A DNA stretch of 64,000 bases from the NCBI GenBank assembly GCA_024224155.1, contig JAAENP010000254.1, positions 1 to 64,000 on the forward strand, in the 5' to 3' direction. The notes beneath the pieces are model-generated. The model was not told the DNA's origin, did no database searches, and saw only the letters and a list, made by a program, of their open reading frames with translations. Positions 10,456 to 19,234 of the stretch are shown here, piece after piece (the first letter of the stretch is position 1; every line of letters begins with the position of its first letter). The position numbers and the translations under genes were made by a program. This stretch comes from a bacterium. Lineage in GTDB: Bacteria; Acidobacteriota; Thermoanaerobaculia; Multivoradales; JAHEKO01.

Positions 10456-11673
10456 TTAGTTCCAGTCGCGAATCAGTTTGCGGTCGCCCATGTAGAGCTC
10501 GTTGGGTGAATTCGGGTCCAGAGCCCACTTGATGCGCTCGATGCCTTCGGTGATGTCTTTGACGGCGCCACAGTAGGAGAGGCGCAGATGGCCGTCCACG
10601 CCGAACTCGGCGCCCGGTACGGTGATCACCTGAACCTTCTCGAGCAGGAACTCGGCCAAACGGTTCGAATCCTTGTCGTAGTGGCTGAAGTCGGGCAGAC
10701 AGTAGAAGGTACCGTCCGGCACCGTGACGTTCACTCCGTCGAAGCTCGACAGCTGCTGCAGCATGATGTCGCGGTTGTTTCTGAGCTGTACGCGCAGATT
10801 CTCGACCGACGACTGGACGCCGTTGATCGCCGCCACCGCCGCTTTCTGCAGCACTCCCGGCGGGCCACTCGTCTGGTGACCCTGGATGTTGGCCATGACC
10901 CGGATGAGGTCCGCATTTGCGACCGCCCACCCGATGCGAAAACCGGTCATTGCGTACTGCTTGCTGACGCCGTTGACCACGATGAGCTTCGACTTGCTGC
11001 CCAGGTCGTTGGCGAACTCGTAGCAGTTGATCGGCTTCTTGCCGTCGAAGATCAGGCGGTGGTAGATGTCGTCCATGATCAGGTAAAGATCTTCGTTCTC
11101 ACAGAACTCGACCACGTCCTTGATGAACTCGGCGCTGTACATCACCCCGGACGGGTTGTTGGGGCTGTTGATGATCACGGCCTTGGTGTAGCTGCTGACG
11201 CGCTGAGTGATGTCCTGGATGCGCGGATAGAAGGTGCCGTCTTCAGCCGGAGCCGGGATCGGCTTCGCTCCGCAGAGCTTGACCATCTCCGGGTAGCTCA
11301 CCCAGTAGGGCGCCGGAAAGACGACCTCGTCCTGCGGGTCGAGGATGGCCTGCAAGGCGACCATGATCGCCTGCTTGGCGCCGCTCGAAGCGATGACCTG
11401 CTCGTGAGTGACGCGATGAAAGTAGAAGTCTTTGACGTACCTGATGATCGCGGCCTTCATCGCAGGTGTTCCGTCGGCCGGCGTGTAGCGCACTTCGCCC
11501 GAGTTGAGGAGGTTCGATGCGGCAACGATGGCGTCGAGCGGCGCACGGCTTTTGGGCTCGCCGCCTCCCAAATGAATGACCGGATCTCCCTTGGCGCGCA
11601 GAATAGCGGCCTTCTCGTTCATCCGGAGCGTGCCGGATTCTTCGATCGTTCTCGCGATCTGACTGATACTCAT
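10456..11673 (-). CDS. Class I aminotransferase, probably aspartate aminotransferase
   Basis: A 405-residue PLP enzyme of fold type I. The Schiff-base lysine is K238 in VSKQYAMTGFRIGWA. NSPNNPSG and the C-terminal arginine segment HLRLSYC are also present. The wording is closest to prokaryotic-type (Ib) aspartate aminotransferases, so exchange of aspartate/oxaloacetate with glutamate/2-oxoglutarate is the likely reaction, though related enzymes use other amino acids. ATG 11673 was chosen over earlier in-frame codons because GGAAGGG lies at a good distance and the preceding residues look non-native. It is followed at 18 bp by pckA, which uses oxaloacetate. Confidence 0.88.
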   Translation of the reverse strand: MSISQIARTIEESGTLRMNEKAAILRAKGDPVIHLGGGEPKSRAPLDAIVAASNLLNSGEVRYTPADGTPAMKAAIIRYVKDFYFHRVTHEQVIASSGAKQAIMVALQAILDPQDEVVFPAPYWVSYPEMVKLCGAKPIPAPAEDGTFYPRIQDITQRVSSYTKAVIINSPNNPSGVMYSAEFIKDVVEFCENEDLYLIMDDIYHRLIFDGKKPINCYEFANDLGSKSKLIVVNGVSKQYAMTGFRIGWAVANADLIRVMANIQGHQTSGPPGVLQKAAVAAINGVQSSVENLRVQLRNNRDIMLQQLSSFDGVNVTVPDGTFYCLPDFSHYDKDSNRLAEFLLEKVQVITVPGAEFGVDGHLRLSYCGAVKDITEGIERIKWALDPNSPNELYMGDRKLIRDWN

Positions 11674-11812
11674 GGCTTTACCCTTCCATTCGGCAAGTCT
11701 GTACGTCGAGCCCTGTTGCAGAGGGAGGAAGTGCCTCACCATCCCCGAAACTCGGGTTCGGCGGGAGAGTTATCTTAGCGAGATGGCTCGGTAGAAGATA
11801 GTGGACGGGTGA

Positions 11813-12823
11813 CTACCCGGAGGCTTCGATCTCGGTAACCAGGGCGTCGGCGAACCCACTCGTCGAAGCCTCACCCCCCAGGTCGCGAGTTCGAAGGCTG
11901 CGCTCGGACATCACGCAGTCGAGTGCCGTCCGCACCCTGAGCGCCTCGTCCGTCAGGCCCAGATGCTCGAGCATCAGAACGCCGGAACGAATCAGTGCCG
12001 TCGGATTGGCGAGGTTCCGACCCGCAATGTCGGGCGCGCTGCCGTGGACGGCCTCGAATACCGCGATGTTCTCGCCGTGATTGGCCCCTGGCACGACGCC
12101 CAAACCGCCAACCAGGCCCGCACACAGGTCCGAGAGGATGTCTCCGTAGAGGTTGGGCAAAACCAGGACATCGTACTTGAGCGGGTTGACCACCACCTGC
12201 ATGGCCATGTTGTCGACGATCCGGTCTTCGGCCTCGATCTCCGGGTATTCCTCGGCAATCTCTCGAAAGCACCTCAAAAAGAGGCCGTCGGACTGCTTCA
12301 TGATGTTGGCCTTGTGCACAGCGGTGATGCGCTTGCGACCGTGGGTGCGGGCGTGCTCGAACGCAAAGCGCGCGATTCGAGTCGACGCCTTGCGCGTGAT
12401 GATCTTCAGACTCTCGACAACGCCCGATACGACCTCGTGCTCGAGACCGCTGTAGAGCCCTTCGGTGTTCTCGCGCACGACGACCAGATCGACATTGCCG
12501 AAATGTCCGGGCAGGGCCGGAAGCGTCTGAATCGGACGCAGGGCTGCGAACAGGTCCAGCCGCTTGCGAATCTGTACATTGACCGACTGGAATCCGTGGC
12601 CCACGGGTGTGGTAACCGGTCCCTTGAGGGCGACCCGGTTGCGCAGAACGGACGCGATCAACTCCTCGGGCAGCGGCTCGCCGTGCTTGTCCATGGCATT
12701 GAGACCGGCGACGTGGGGCTCCCATTCGAAATCAATGCCCGTAGCCTCGAGCACGCGTACTGCGGCGGACGTCACTTCGGGTCCGATGCCGTCGCCTTCG
12801 ATCAATGTGATGGTCGTCGTCAT
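11813..12823 (-). CDS. NAD-type isocitrate dehydrogenase (isocitrate/isopropylmalate dehydrogenase family)
   Basis: A 336-residue beta-decarboxylating dehydrogenase. It opens with TLIEGDGIGPEV, has the substrate arginine segment NVQIRKRLDLFAALRP, VVRENTEGLYSG, the metal-binding loop NLYGDILSD and the nucleotide loop AVHGSAPDIAG. The short length, and a substrate loop closer to IDH3-type NAD enzymes than to LeuB, favour isocitrate oxidation to 2-oxoglutarate. 3-isopropylmalate or homoisocitrate activity cannot be excluded from sequence alone. The ATG overlaps the stop of the upstream unknown gene (ATGA), and that tight junction fixes the start. The next gene downstream is the aspartate-type aminotransferase after 139 bp. 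Confidence 0.85.
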   Translation of the reverse strand: MTTTITLIEGDGIGPEVTSAAVRVLEATGIDFEWEPHVAGLNAMDKHGEPLPEELIASVLRNRVALKGPVTTPVGHGFQSVNVQIRKRLDLFAALRPIQTLPALPGHFGNVDLVVVRENTEGLYSGLEHEVVSGVVESLKIITRKASTRIARFAFEHARTHGRKRITAVHKANIMKQSDGLFLRCFREIAEEYPEIEAEDRIVDNMAMQVVVNPLKYDVLVLPNLYGDILSDLCAGLVGGLGVVPGANHGENIAVFEAVHGSAPDIAGRNLANPTALIRSGVLMLEHLGLTDEALRVRTALDCVMSERSLRTRDLGGEASTSGFADALVTEIEASG

Positions 12824-13923
12824 TGCGCATCCCCCTTGGATCCGGCTCGCGGCCCGGCGCCGGCAGAAACCGGAGCCCGGCCCCAGTCCACCAGCCCTTC
12901 GCCGACGAACACATCGCGCAGCCGCTGGACTCTCGCTCCACGTTCGAAATCCAGACACAGGTCTTCATAGTCGAGTCCGGGCTCGCCACGATCCTCCAGG
13001 ATCCAGACCAGCCGGGTACCGGCCCGGAGCAAGTCTCCAGGGCGAGCCAGGACATCCGAGGCGCCAAGCTCGACCTCCTCCCAGGCAAGGTCTTCCCACG
13101 CGATGTTCTGCTCGGCGAGCCACTTCCCGAGAACCGGTATCCGAGACAGGGAAAGCAATTCTTCGGTCCAAGACGCCAGCCGCCCTCGGTCGCCGGCTCC
13201 ACGGCCGTCGCCCGCGAACTCGATCTGCGCCAGGCCGAACACCCGAGAGGGCGCCGCAAGCACTCCGGGCAAGCCCGCGACTACGGTTGGAAACTCGGCC
13301 CTCCTCGCCGGCAGCTCCTCCGCTCCCCAAGAAGCCAGACGAAGCTCGGGCACGAGATCGCTCTTGCCGCCGAAGAGCTCCATTCGCACCTGAAACCGCT
13401 GGGTCCCGAAGCGCTTTTCTCGGCGCAGTTGATCTTCGCCGGGCAAGACGTTCTCGACCGTCGGGCGCAGGTCCCCGACGACGGACCAAGCCTGCCCCCA
13501 ATCGGGTCGGAAAATCTCCTTGAAACTCGGGGGCTCGAGCTCGTCGCCCGGCAAGACCTCGCGGTACGGGCTCGAGCCCTCGACGGTGAACCAGAGGATC
13601 CTCGCTTCGAGCCTTCCTTGCCAGGGCCTGATCAGATCGGTTGAAACGGATTCGCCCAGGAAATCGAGATTCTTCGCCTCCGTATAGTAAATCCGCCCAC
13701 CCCGGAAGGTCTCGGCTTCGATCACCGCGTAGAGCCGGAAAGCGGTTCCGGCCGGTATCTCCACCGGCCCGACCCGCGCCAGACTCTCGCCCTCGGGCTC
13801 GATCGCTACCCAGAGCCCAACCGGGACCGGGCTGACTCTTTCACTCGCCTTGGTGAGAAGAAAGAACACCCCAACGAGCGCCAGAACAGCTGCGGCTATC
13901 CATCCGGGTCTTATCTCTCGCAC
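12820..13923 (-). CDS. Uncharacterised membrane-anchored protein
   Basis: A 367-residue protein of no recognised family. Residues about 8-24 (WIAAAVLALVGVFFLLT) form one N-terminal transmembrane anchor, so the remaining 340 residues, rich in beta-prone segments and acidic/aromatic residues, should lie outside the inner membrane. No catalytic motif, lipobox or repeat was recognised. The GTG start at 13923 lies 14 bp after the stop of the large TPR gene and has AAGAG upstream. Its stop overlaps the isocitrate dehydrogenase start by 4 bp. The arrangement implies co-expression with both, but a functional link to isocitrate oxidation is not evident. Confidence 0.75.
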   Translation of the reverse strand: MREIRPGWIAAAVLALVGVFFLLTKASERVSPVPVGLWVAIEPEGESLARVGPVEIPAGTAFRLYAVIEAETFRGGRIYYTEAKNLDFLGESVSTDLIRPWQGRLEARILWFTVEGSSPYREVLPGDELEPPSFKEIFRPDWGQAWSVVGDLRPTVENVLPGEDQLRREKRFGTQRFQVRMELFGGKSDLVPELRLASWGAEELPARRAEFPTVVAGLPGVLAAPSRVFGLAQIEFAGDGRGAGDRGRLASWTEELLSLSRIPVLGKWLAEQNIAWEDLAWEEVELGASDVLARPGDLLRAGTRLVWILEDRGEPGLDYEDLCLDFERGARVQRLRDVFVGEGLVDWGRAPVSAGAGPRAGSKGDAQ

Positions 13924-13937
13924 CCGTTCTCTTACTG

Positions 13938-16124
13938 CTAGCTTTGGCGCAACTCTTCGAGCTTGGCTACCACGTCCCGATAGTTCGAGTTGGCGCCGTA
14001 GATCTCCGCGAAAGTGTCCTTCGCGGTGGCGCGGTCGCCCGTGCTGAGATAGAGATTACCGAGCTCGTAGAGGAGACCGAGCTTCTCTTCATCCGAGACG
14101 TTCGGCGCCTTGAGTCCGCGTTCGTACCACTTCACGGCGAGATCTTGAAAACCCTTCTCTAGAAACGAGGCTCCCAGAAGAGAACAGCAGTCCACCAGGT
14201 ACTGCTCGGACTTGGCCGCCAGCTGAAACTCACCGATAGCTTCGTCGACGAGGCCCATCTCGCGATAGGCGATGCCGAGGTTGTAGTGGGTGTCGAAGTC
14301 CTCGGTCGAGAGGGTTTCCGCCACTCCCTGCTTGAAGCCTTCGACGATCTCCTCGATCGACTGCTCTTCGAGCTGGGGCATGAGTCGACCGTCTCCGGCG
14401 GTCTCCTCGGCCATGAGTTCTTCCTCGAGCTCCGCAGCCAGATCGAAGAACTGGTCCTCTTCACCAAAAAAGGCCTCTGAAGCAGCTCCCTCCGAGACCG
14501 GCGCTTCCTCATCGAGCCAGTTCAGCCTCGCCTCGGCTGCTGGCACGGCTTCCGGCTCGACCGGCACTGCCTCTGCGCGTTCTTCGAGCTCCTCTGGCGC
14601 GTGCACGCGCCCGTCTTCGAGCCTGTAGTCCCAATCTTCCAGCAGTTCGGTCAGACGAGACGAAAATGCCCCGCCGTCCACAAGACCTTGTGCAAGATCG
14701 ACGACTTCGCGGGACCTGCCGGCCTGGTGGTGGAGATGCAAGAGCAGCTCGGCCGCTTCGGCGTGCTGCGGCACAAGCTGAAGGGCGTCATCGAGAAGCT
14801 CTACCGCCTTGTTCTCCAGACCATAGTTCGAGAGCACTTGCGCCTCTGTCACCAGCTCATCGGCACGGCTATCCGCCGTGGCTTCGGGCTCGATGAGCTC
14901 CGCCGCCTCGGAGGATGGCTCGACGACAACCTCCGGCCGCGCCTCGTCCTCGGCCGCGACTTCGGCTTCGAGCTCATCGAGGGTAATCTCGAACTCCCCT
15001 GTCTCCTCGTGTGGCGGAGCTACCGGGGGCGGTTCCTCGGCGGGCATCTCGGACTCGATCTCCACCAGGTCCGCCAGGTCCACGACCTCGATCTCCTCAG
15101 CTGCTTCGGCCGAGGCGTCCGCGACCGCGGCAATCTCCTCCTCGCCGGCGTCGAGGTCGGCGGCCGGCTCGCCCGCGCCGATACCTTCAGGCAAGACCGC
15201 GCTCTCGAGACCCAATTCAGAAACGTCGATGGCCTCTGCTCCCGGAGTCAGGTCGAGCTCGAGAACCGCAGACTCGTCTTCGCCCGTCGCCTCGTACCGG
15301 GCTTCCGTAATTCCGATTCTCGCCGGCTCGTCGACCCCGGCCAGCGGCTCCTGCGGCAGTTGGCTGCCCCGCCTATCCGCGACATCCAGAAGCGGCAGGT
15401 CGACCAGCTCGGCGACCCGCGCGGCATCGGGGTTCTTCTCGACCGCCTCGTTCAACAACCGCTGAGCCACTTCGTCGTGACCGAGGTCCCTCAACTGGAC
15501 GATGATGTCCGTCAGAAAACCGAGATCGTCGACCTTGAGCTCGAAAGCGCCCAGGTACACCTTGAAGGCTTCCTCGACTTTGCCGTGCTCGAGCATGAAA
15601 TGAGCGATCTTCTGATACTGCTCCATCGCCTGCGGTATCTGCTCGGAGGCGCAATAGAACTCGGCGAGCTTTAGTCTGTGACTCGGATTGTCCGGCTCGA
15701 GCTCGACCATCTTCTCGAAGACCGCCACGAGAGCTCGCTTGTCGTTGACCTGCTTGTAGTAATCCGCGACCACCTGGTACTGGGCCCGAGCCTCGTTGAC
15801 CAGGCCCTGGCGGTGATACAGATCGGCAAGCGTTTCGTAGACCTCGATCAGGGTCGGGTCCAGGCGGATGATCTTCTTGTAAATCGCGATCGCCTTGACG
15901 AAGAAGCCCTCCTTGGTGAAGTGATCCGCAGCCGAGGTGAACATCTCCACCGCTTCGTCGACTCGATTGAGCCGGGCGTGGAGATCACCCAGACGGTTGA
16001 GCGTTCCCGTGTCTTCGGGACTCTCGGCGAGAGCCTTACGGTACTGCTTGACCGCGGCCTCGAGCCGTCCCCGCGAAACCAGCTTCTCGGCAGCCTGGAG
16101 CGCCGATCTCCGGCTACGAGCCAT
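13938..16124 (-). CDS. Large TPR protein with long acidic linker
   Basis: About 728 residues. The first roughly 240 contain at least five TPR-like helical pairs, for example AAVKQYRKALAESPEDTGTL and the YKKIIRLDPTLIEVYETLADL region. The middle (about 240-420) is a long Glu/Ala/Asp-rich disordered stretch with many EEP, AEE and VDLAD runs. The C-terminal third returns to TPRs, including NYGLENKAVELLDDALQL and FDTHYNLGIAYREMGLVDEA. No signal peptide or enzyme motif is seen, so a cytoplasmic scaffold is inferred. The start MARSRR at 16124 overlaps rnhB by 11 bp; an alternative start lies 30 bases upstream. It follows rnhB in the translation-gene cluster. Confidence 0.82.
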   Translation of the reverse strand: MARSRRSALQAAEKLVSRGRLEAAVKQYRKALAESPEDTGTLNRLGDLHARLNRVDEAVEMFTSAADHFTKEGFFVKAIAIYKKIIRLDPTLIEVYETLADLYHRQGLVNEARAQYQVVADYYKQVNDKRALVAVFEKMVELEPDNPSHRLKLAEFYCASEQIPQAMEQYQKIAHFMLEHGKVEEAFKVYLGAFELKVDDLGFLTDIIVQLRDLGHDEVAQRLLNEAVEKNPDAARVAELVDLPLLDVADRRGSQLPQEPLAGVDEPARIGITEARYEATGEDESAVLELDLTPGAEAIDVSELGLESAVLPEGIGAGEPAADLDAGEEEIAAVADASAEAAEEIEVVDLADLVEIESEMPAEEPPPVAPPHEETGEFEITLDELEAEVAAEDEARPEVVVEPSSEAAELIEPEATADSRADELVTEAQVLSNYGLENKAVELLDDALQLVPQHAEAAELLLHLHHQAGRSREVVDLAQGLVDGGAFSSRLTELLEDWDYRLEDGRVHAPEELEERAEAVPVEPEAVPAAEARLNWLDEEAPVSEGAASEAFFGEEDQFFDLAAELEEELMAEETAGDGRLMPQLEEQSIEEIVEGFKQGVAETLSTEDFDTHYNLGIAYREMGLVDEAIGEFQLAAKSEQYLVDCCSLLGASFLEKGFQDLAVKWYERGLKAPNVSDEEKLGLLYELGNLYLSTGDRATAKDTFAEIYGANSNYRDVVAKLEELRQS

Positions 16125-16797
16125 GGGCGCGCTCCGAATCGCCACCGTCGTCACGAATGGCGGATGGCAGAACCGAATGGAAAGTCAGCCGATGATGGCA
16201 GCTGGGGCCGTACTTACGCAGTGCTTCGAGATGCCGGGGCGCAGCGTACCCCTTATGGGTAGCGAAACCGTAATGCGGATATTTCGCGTCGAGCTCAGTC
16301 ATGATCCGATCGCGCGAGACCTTGGCCAGAATTGAAGCCGCCGCAATAGCGTAGCTTATGTAGTCACCCCGCACCAATGGCAGGCAGCGCAGACCGGGCA
16401 CCCGGAGAGGCACCGCATCGACCAGAGCCACCTCGGGGCGGGGCCTCAGGCTCGTCAGAGCCCGGCGCATGGCCTGCTTGGTGGCCTCGAGGATATTGAT
16501 CCGATCGATGACTTCCGCCGCCACCGGCTCGACACTCCAGCTCAGCGCCGTCTCGCGAATCTGCGCGGCGAGCAGCTCGCGTTTGGCCGGATTGAGCAAC
16601 TTGCTATCTGTGACGCCCGGAATCAGACTCTCCGGATGAGGGATTACCGCCGCCGCGACCACCGGCCCCGCCAAGCATCCGCGGCCGGCCTCGTCGACGC
16701 CTGCGATCCGTTGGTAGCCCGCGCAGCCGAGCTCCGACTCGAGACCCGCGACCATGCGGAGCCGAAACGACTCCACGCCCAAATGAACCAGACTCAC
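16114..16797 (-). CDS. rnhB: Ribonuclease HII
   Basis: A 227-residue RNase H fold nuclease that cuts RNA in RNA/DNA hybrids and at misincorporated ribonucleotides. The first catalytic pair is in AGVDEAGRGCLAGPVVAAAV, a third acid is the Asp of VALVDAVPL, and the family motif AAASILAKVSRDR carries the last Asp. KGYAAPRHLEALRKYG near the C-terminus is also typical. The open frame starts at GTG 16797; a start at the Met 14 codons in (MVAGLE) is possible. It follows rplS, the usual order in trmD-rplS-rnhB clusters, and its end overlaps the start of the large TPR gene. Confidence 0.95.
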   Translation of the reverse strand: MSLVHLGVESFRLRMVAGLESELGCAGYQRIAGVDEAGRGCLAGPVVAAAVIPHPESLIPGVTDSKLLNPAKRELLAAQIRETALSWSVEPVAAEVIDRINILEATKQAMRRALTSLRPRPEVALVDAVPLRVPGLRCLPLVRGDYISYAIAAASILAKVSRDRIMTELDAKYPHYGFATHKGYAAPRHLEALRKYGPSCHHRLTFHSVLPSAIRDDGGDSERAHGS

Positions 16798-16877
16798 CCG
16801 TCAAGCCCTCCGACAGGGAGGACTCTAGCAGCCTGCGATCGAAGTCCGGACGGTCGCGAGCTGGGCCCCCTCGACGC

Positions 16878-17249
16878 TCAGCCGCCGGACTTTTTGCGGA
16901 TCCGTTCGTCCCGACGCTCTTCGATACGGGCCGCCTTACCGCGCAACTTGCGCAGGTAATAGAGCTTGGCTCGCCGAACCCGGCCTCGCCGGACAACCTC
17001 GATCTTCTCGATCGTAGGAGTGTGCAGGGGAAAGACCCTCTCTACGCCGATCCCGCCGGAGATCTTTCGAACCGTGAACGTCTCGCGAGTGCCACTGCCG
17101 CGGCGGGCGATCACGACACCCTGAAAGATCTGAATTCGCTCTTTGTCGCCCTCGGCGACCTTGACGTGGACCTTGACGGTGTCCCCGGCTCGAAACTCGG
17201 GGACGTCCGAGCGCAGGAATGGGCTCTCGACTTCACTCAGACTATGCAT
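16878..17249 (-). CDS. rplS: 50S ribosomal protein L19
   Basis: A 123-residue ribosomal protein located at the 30S-50S interface. [53 protein letters not shown] and [19 protein letters not shown] are the L19 family blocks in order. ATG 17249 ([10 protein letters not shown]) was preferred to a start ten codons upstream because GGAG lies at the right distance and family members begin here. It is slightly longer than the usual 115 residues because of a basic tail ([13 protein letters not shown]). It lies between trmD (75 bp) and rnhB (80 bp). Confidence 0.97.
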   Translation of the reverse strand: MHSLSEVESPFLRSDVPEFRAGDTVKVHVKVAEGDKERIQIFQGVVIARRGSGTRETFTVRKISGGIGVERVFPLHTPTIEKIEVVRRGRVRRAKLYYLRKLRGKAARIEERRDERIRKKSGG

Positions 17250-17324
17250 GATTGTCTCCAGTTCGCTAGCAGCGCTCACGAGGAGCGGCCGCAGAGCCTA
17301 CCATGAATGCGTCGGCAGAGGTGG

Positions 17325-18062
17325 TCATGGGGCTTCCTCCTCTTCCTCGATCTCGGCGAGCAGCCGGCGATCGTCGGAATCGAGCTTCGCCCCGTCCAGG
17401 AGATCCCGCCTCCGCCGCAGGGTATTGCGTAGCGACTCCTTCCGGCGCCAGCGAGAGATTGCCGCGTGATCGCCGGAAAGCAGCACCTCGGGCACATCCA
17501 GGCCGGCCACGCGGCGAGGCCTCGTGAAGTGCGGGAAATCCAGTAAGCCCGCTCGAAAACTGTCGTTCTCGACCGACTGCGGGTCTCCGACGACACCCGG
17601 AATCTGCCTGGAGACGGCCTCGATGAGAGCCATCGCGGCGACCTCGCCACCGGAGAGCACGAAGTCGCCCAGGGAAACCTCCTCGTCCACGACGGTGGCC
17701 CGAACCCGGTCGTCGAGGCCCTCGTAGCGTCCACAGAGCAGCAGCAGGTCACCGATCTCGGCCAGACGCCGGACGCTCGCGTCATTGAGCGGCGTCCCCT
17801 GCGGGGAGAGCAGGACGCGGTGGCACGTTCGACCTGCCGCCAGATCGCCGACCGCGCGGAGCCAGGGCTCGGCCATCATCACCATGCCGCCGCCACCGCC
17901 ATAGGGCTCATCATCAACGGCCCGATGGACGTCCTCTGTGTAATCCCTGAGGTCGACCACGTCGACCTGGAGCTCTCCACGGCCGATGGCGCGGCCCAGC
18001 AGGCTGGTCTTCAGAAAACCCGAAAAGAGCTCGGGGAAAATCGTTATGACCGAGATGCGCAT
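17325..18062 (-). CDS. trmD: tRNA (guanine-37-N1)-methyltransferase
   Basis: A 245-residue SPOUT methyltransferase that makes m1G37 next to the anticodon and so prevents +1 frameshifting. It has the family opening ISVITIFPELF, the glycine-rich YGGGGGMVMM loop, LLSPQGTPLND and the trefoil-knot SAM site LLLCGRYEGLDDRV followed by SLGDFVLSGGE. Its start lies inside the end of rimM (19-bp overlap), which suggests coupled translation. The end is acid-rich (EIEEEEEAP). The order rpsP-khpA-rimM-trmD-rplS is the widely conserved bacterial arrangement. Confidence 0.97.
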   Translation of the reverse strand: MRISVITIFPELFSGFLKTSLLGRAIGRGELQVDVVDLRDYTEDVHRAVDDEPYGGGGGMVMMAEPWLRAVGDLAAGRTCHRVLLSPQGTPLNDASVRRLAEIGDLLLLCGRYEGLDDRVRATVVDEEVSLGDFVLSGGEVAAMALIEAVSRQIPGVVGDPQSVENDSFRAGLLDFPHFTRPRRVAGLDVPEVLLSGDHAAISRWRRKESLRNTLRRRRDLLDGAKLDSDDRRLLAEIEEEEEAP

Positions 18063-18586
18063 GTTTCCAGAAGCCCTTCGGGCAGGTCGAGCTCGATCGG
18101 CCCGCCCTGCCGATCGATCGAGACCAGATAGTCGCGCACGAAGGGCACTAGAACAGTCCGGGCATCACCCCTTATCTCAAGGAGCAGTCCGCCGCCGTCC
18201 TCGAGAACCGCGACCACCTCGCCCAGATCGCCGGACCGGCGGTCGCGACAGGAGCGTCCGACAAGATCGAAGTAGTAGTACGAGCCTTCCGGCGCGTCGC
18301 GCACGGCTGCCGCTTCGACCATCAGATCCGCACCTCTCAGGGCGGCGACCTCTTCTCGGTCTTCCAAACCGGCAAAGAGAATCAAGAGGCCTCCCCGATG
18401 CGCCCGCGCGGAGACGATCGACAGCACTCGGCGATCGCCCGACCGGGCGATCGCAATCAGCTCGGAGCCCGGCCGAAAGCGCTCGGGGTCGTCGCTCAGA
18501 ACCTCGATCAGAACCTCGCCCCGCACGCCGTGAGGGTTGCGCACGTGGCCGACCAGAACGAGGTCGGCTGGTTCGCCGGTGGCCAT
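18044..18586 (-). CDS. rimM: Ribosome maturation factor RimM
   Basis: A 180-residue protein that binds S19 and assists maturation of the 30S head. The N-terminal beta-barrel opens with LVLVGHVRNPHGVRGEVLIE. The PRC-type C-terminal domain includes SYYYFDLVGRSC, GDLGEVVAVLEDGGGLLLEI and VLVPFVRDYLV. The start was set at ATG 18586, shortly before the conserved block. No clear ribosome-binding site precedes it, and the open frame runs 28 codons further upstream, so the start is the uncertain part. It overlaps trmD by 19 bp. Confidence 0.93.
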   Translation of the reverse strand: MATGEPADLVLVGHVRNPHGVRGEVLIEVLSDDPERFRPGSELIAIARSGDRRVLSIVSARAHRGGLLILFAGLEDREEVAALRGADLMVEAAAVRDAPEGSYYYFDLVGRSCRDRRSGDLGEVVAVLEDGGGLLLEIRGDARTVLVPFVRDYLVSIDRQGGPIELDLPEGLLETCASRS

Positions 18587-18642
18587 GGAGTTGGGGCTGT
18601 CTCGGCGCTTCGAGAACCCTCGAAGCAGCCCGGAGACGATGT

Positions 18643-18885
18643 CTAGTTGTCCAGGATCTTCAGATCCCACGGCCGCTCGCCATGGGCCGATCGAGCCGCG
18701 AGCACCCGGCGCAACGCCCGCGCCGTTCGACCTTGGCGCCCGATGACCTTGCCGAGGTCACCGTCGGCCACCCGACCCTCCAGACGTGGCCCATCGTCCG
18801 CGCTGACGTCGCTCACGGCCACCTCCCTGGGCTCGTCGACGAGCAGTGTCAGAACCTGGGCGAGATCGTCACGGATCTCCGACAC
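18643..18885 (-). CDS. khpA: KH-domain RNA-binding protein (KhpA-like)
   Basis: An 80-residue protein consisting of a single KH domain with the GxxG loop in LGKVIGRQGRTA. Such proteins sit after rpsP in many bacteria, bind RNA and help small-RNA or ribosome-related processes together with KhpB. GTG 18885 was chosen as the start: it lies only two bases after the rpsP stop, and the preceding in-frame residues are just rpsP read in another frame. The length fits the 75-80 residues of the family. The downstream gap to rimM is 56 bp. Confidence 0.9.
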   Translation of the reverse strand: MSEIRDDLAQVLTLLVDEPREVAVSDVSADDGPRLEGRVADGDLGKVIGRQGRTARALRRVLAARSAHGERPWDLKILDN

Positions 18886-18887
18886 GG

Positions 18888-19133
18888 TCAGGCCGCCGTT
18901 GCCTTCTGATGGCGCACCAGCTTGGCGACGGTCGGCGACATCTGTGCGCCCTTGTCGACCCACTGCTGGATCCTATCGACCTCCAGGGTGGCCGATTCCA
19001 TGCCCCGGGTGGGGTCGTAGTGGCCGACTTCCTCAAGGGCGCTGCTGATCGGGGTTTTTCGTGAATCCGACACCACAACCCGGTAGAACGGTCGGTTGCG
19101 GTTGCCCATGCGTCTCAGTCTGATCTTGAGCAT
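18888..19133 (-). CDS. rpsP: 30S ribosomal protein S16
   Basis: An 81-residue ribosomal protein of the 30S body. The start LKIRLRRMGNRNRPFYRVVV and the following SRKTPISSALEEVGHYDP are canonical S16. It is the first gene of the rpsP-khpA-rimM-trmD-rplS-rnhB run. The 101-bp gap upstream (19134-19234), which separates it from ffh on the same strand, is the likely place for a promoter; no convincing -35/-10 pair could be fixed there. The normal length and unbroken frame give high confidence. Confidence 0.98.
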   Translation of the reverse strand: MLKIRLRRMGNRNRPFYRVVVSDSRKTPISSALEEVGHYDPTRGMESATLEVDRIQQWVDKGAQMSPTVAKLVRHQKATAA

Positions 19134-19234
19134 CTCTCGGTTACCTTCTTCTTTGTGGTCTCTGCGGGGATCGCCTCACACCGGCAGCTCCGGCCGGGGG
19201 GCTGGGGAGCAGCGTAGTCTAGCAGAAAAGCGAA

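Noticed and set aside
11680-11812. Hairpins such as CGGGT-GACT-ACCCG near the isocitrate dehydrogenase stop as terminators
   Set aside because: Stems of five pairs without T-runs are expected by chance in this GC-rich sequence.
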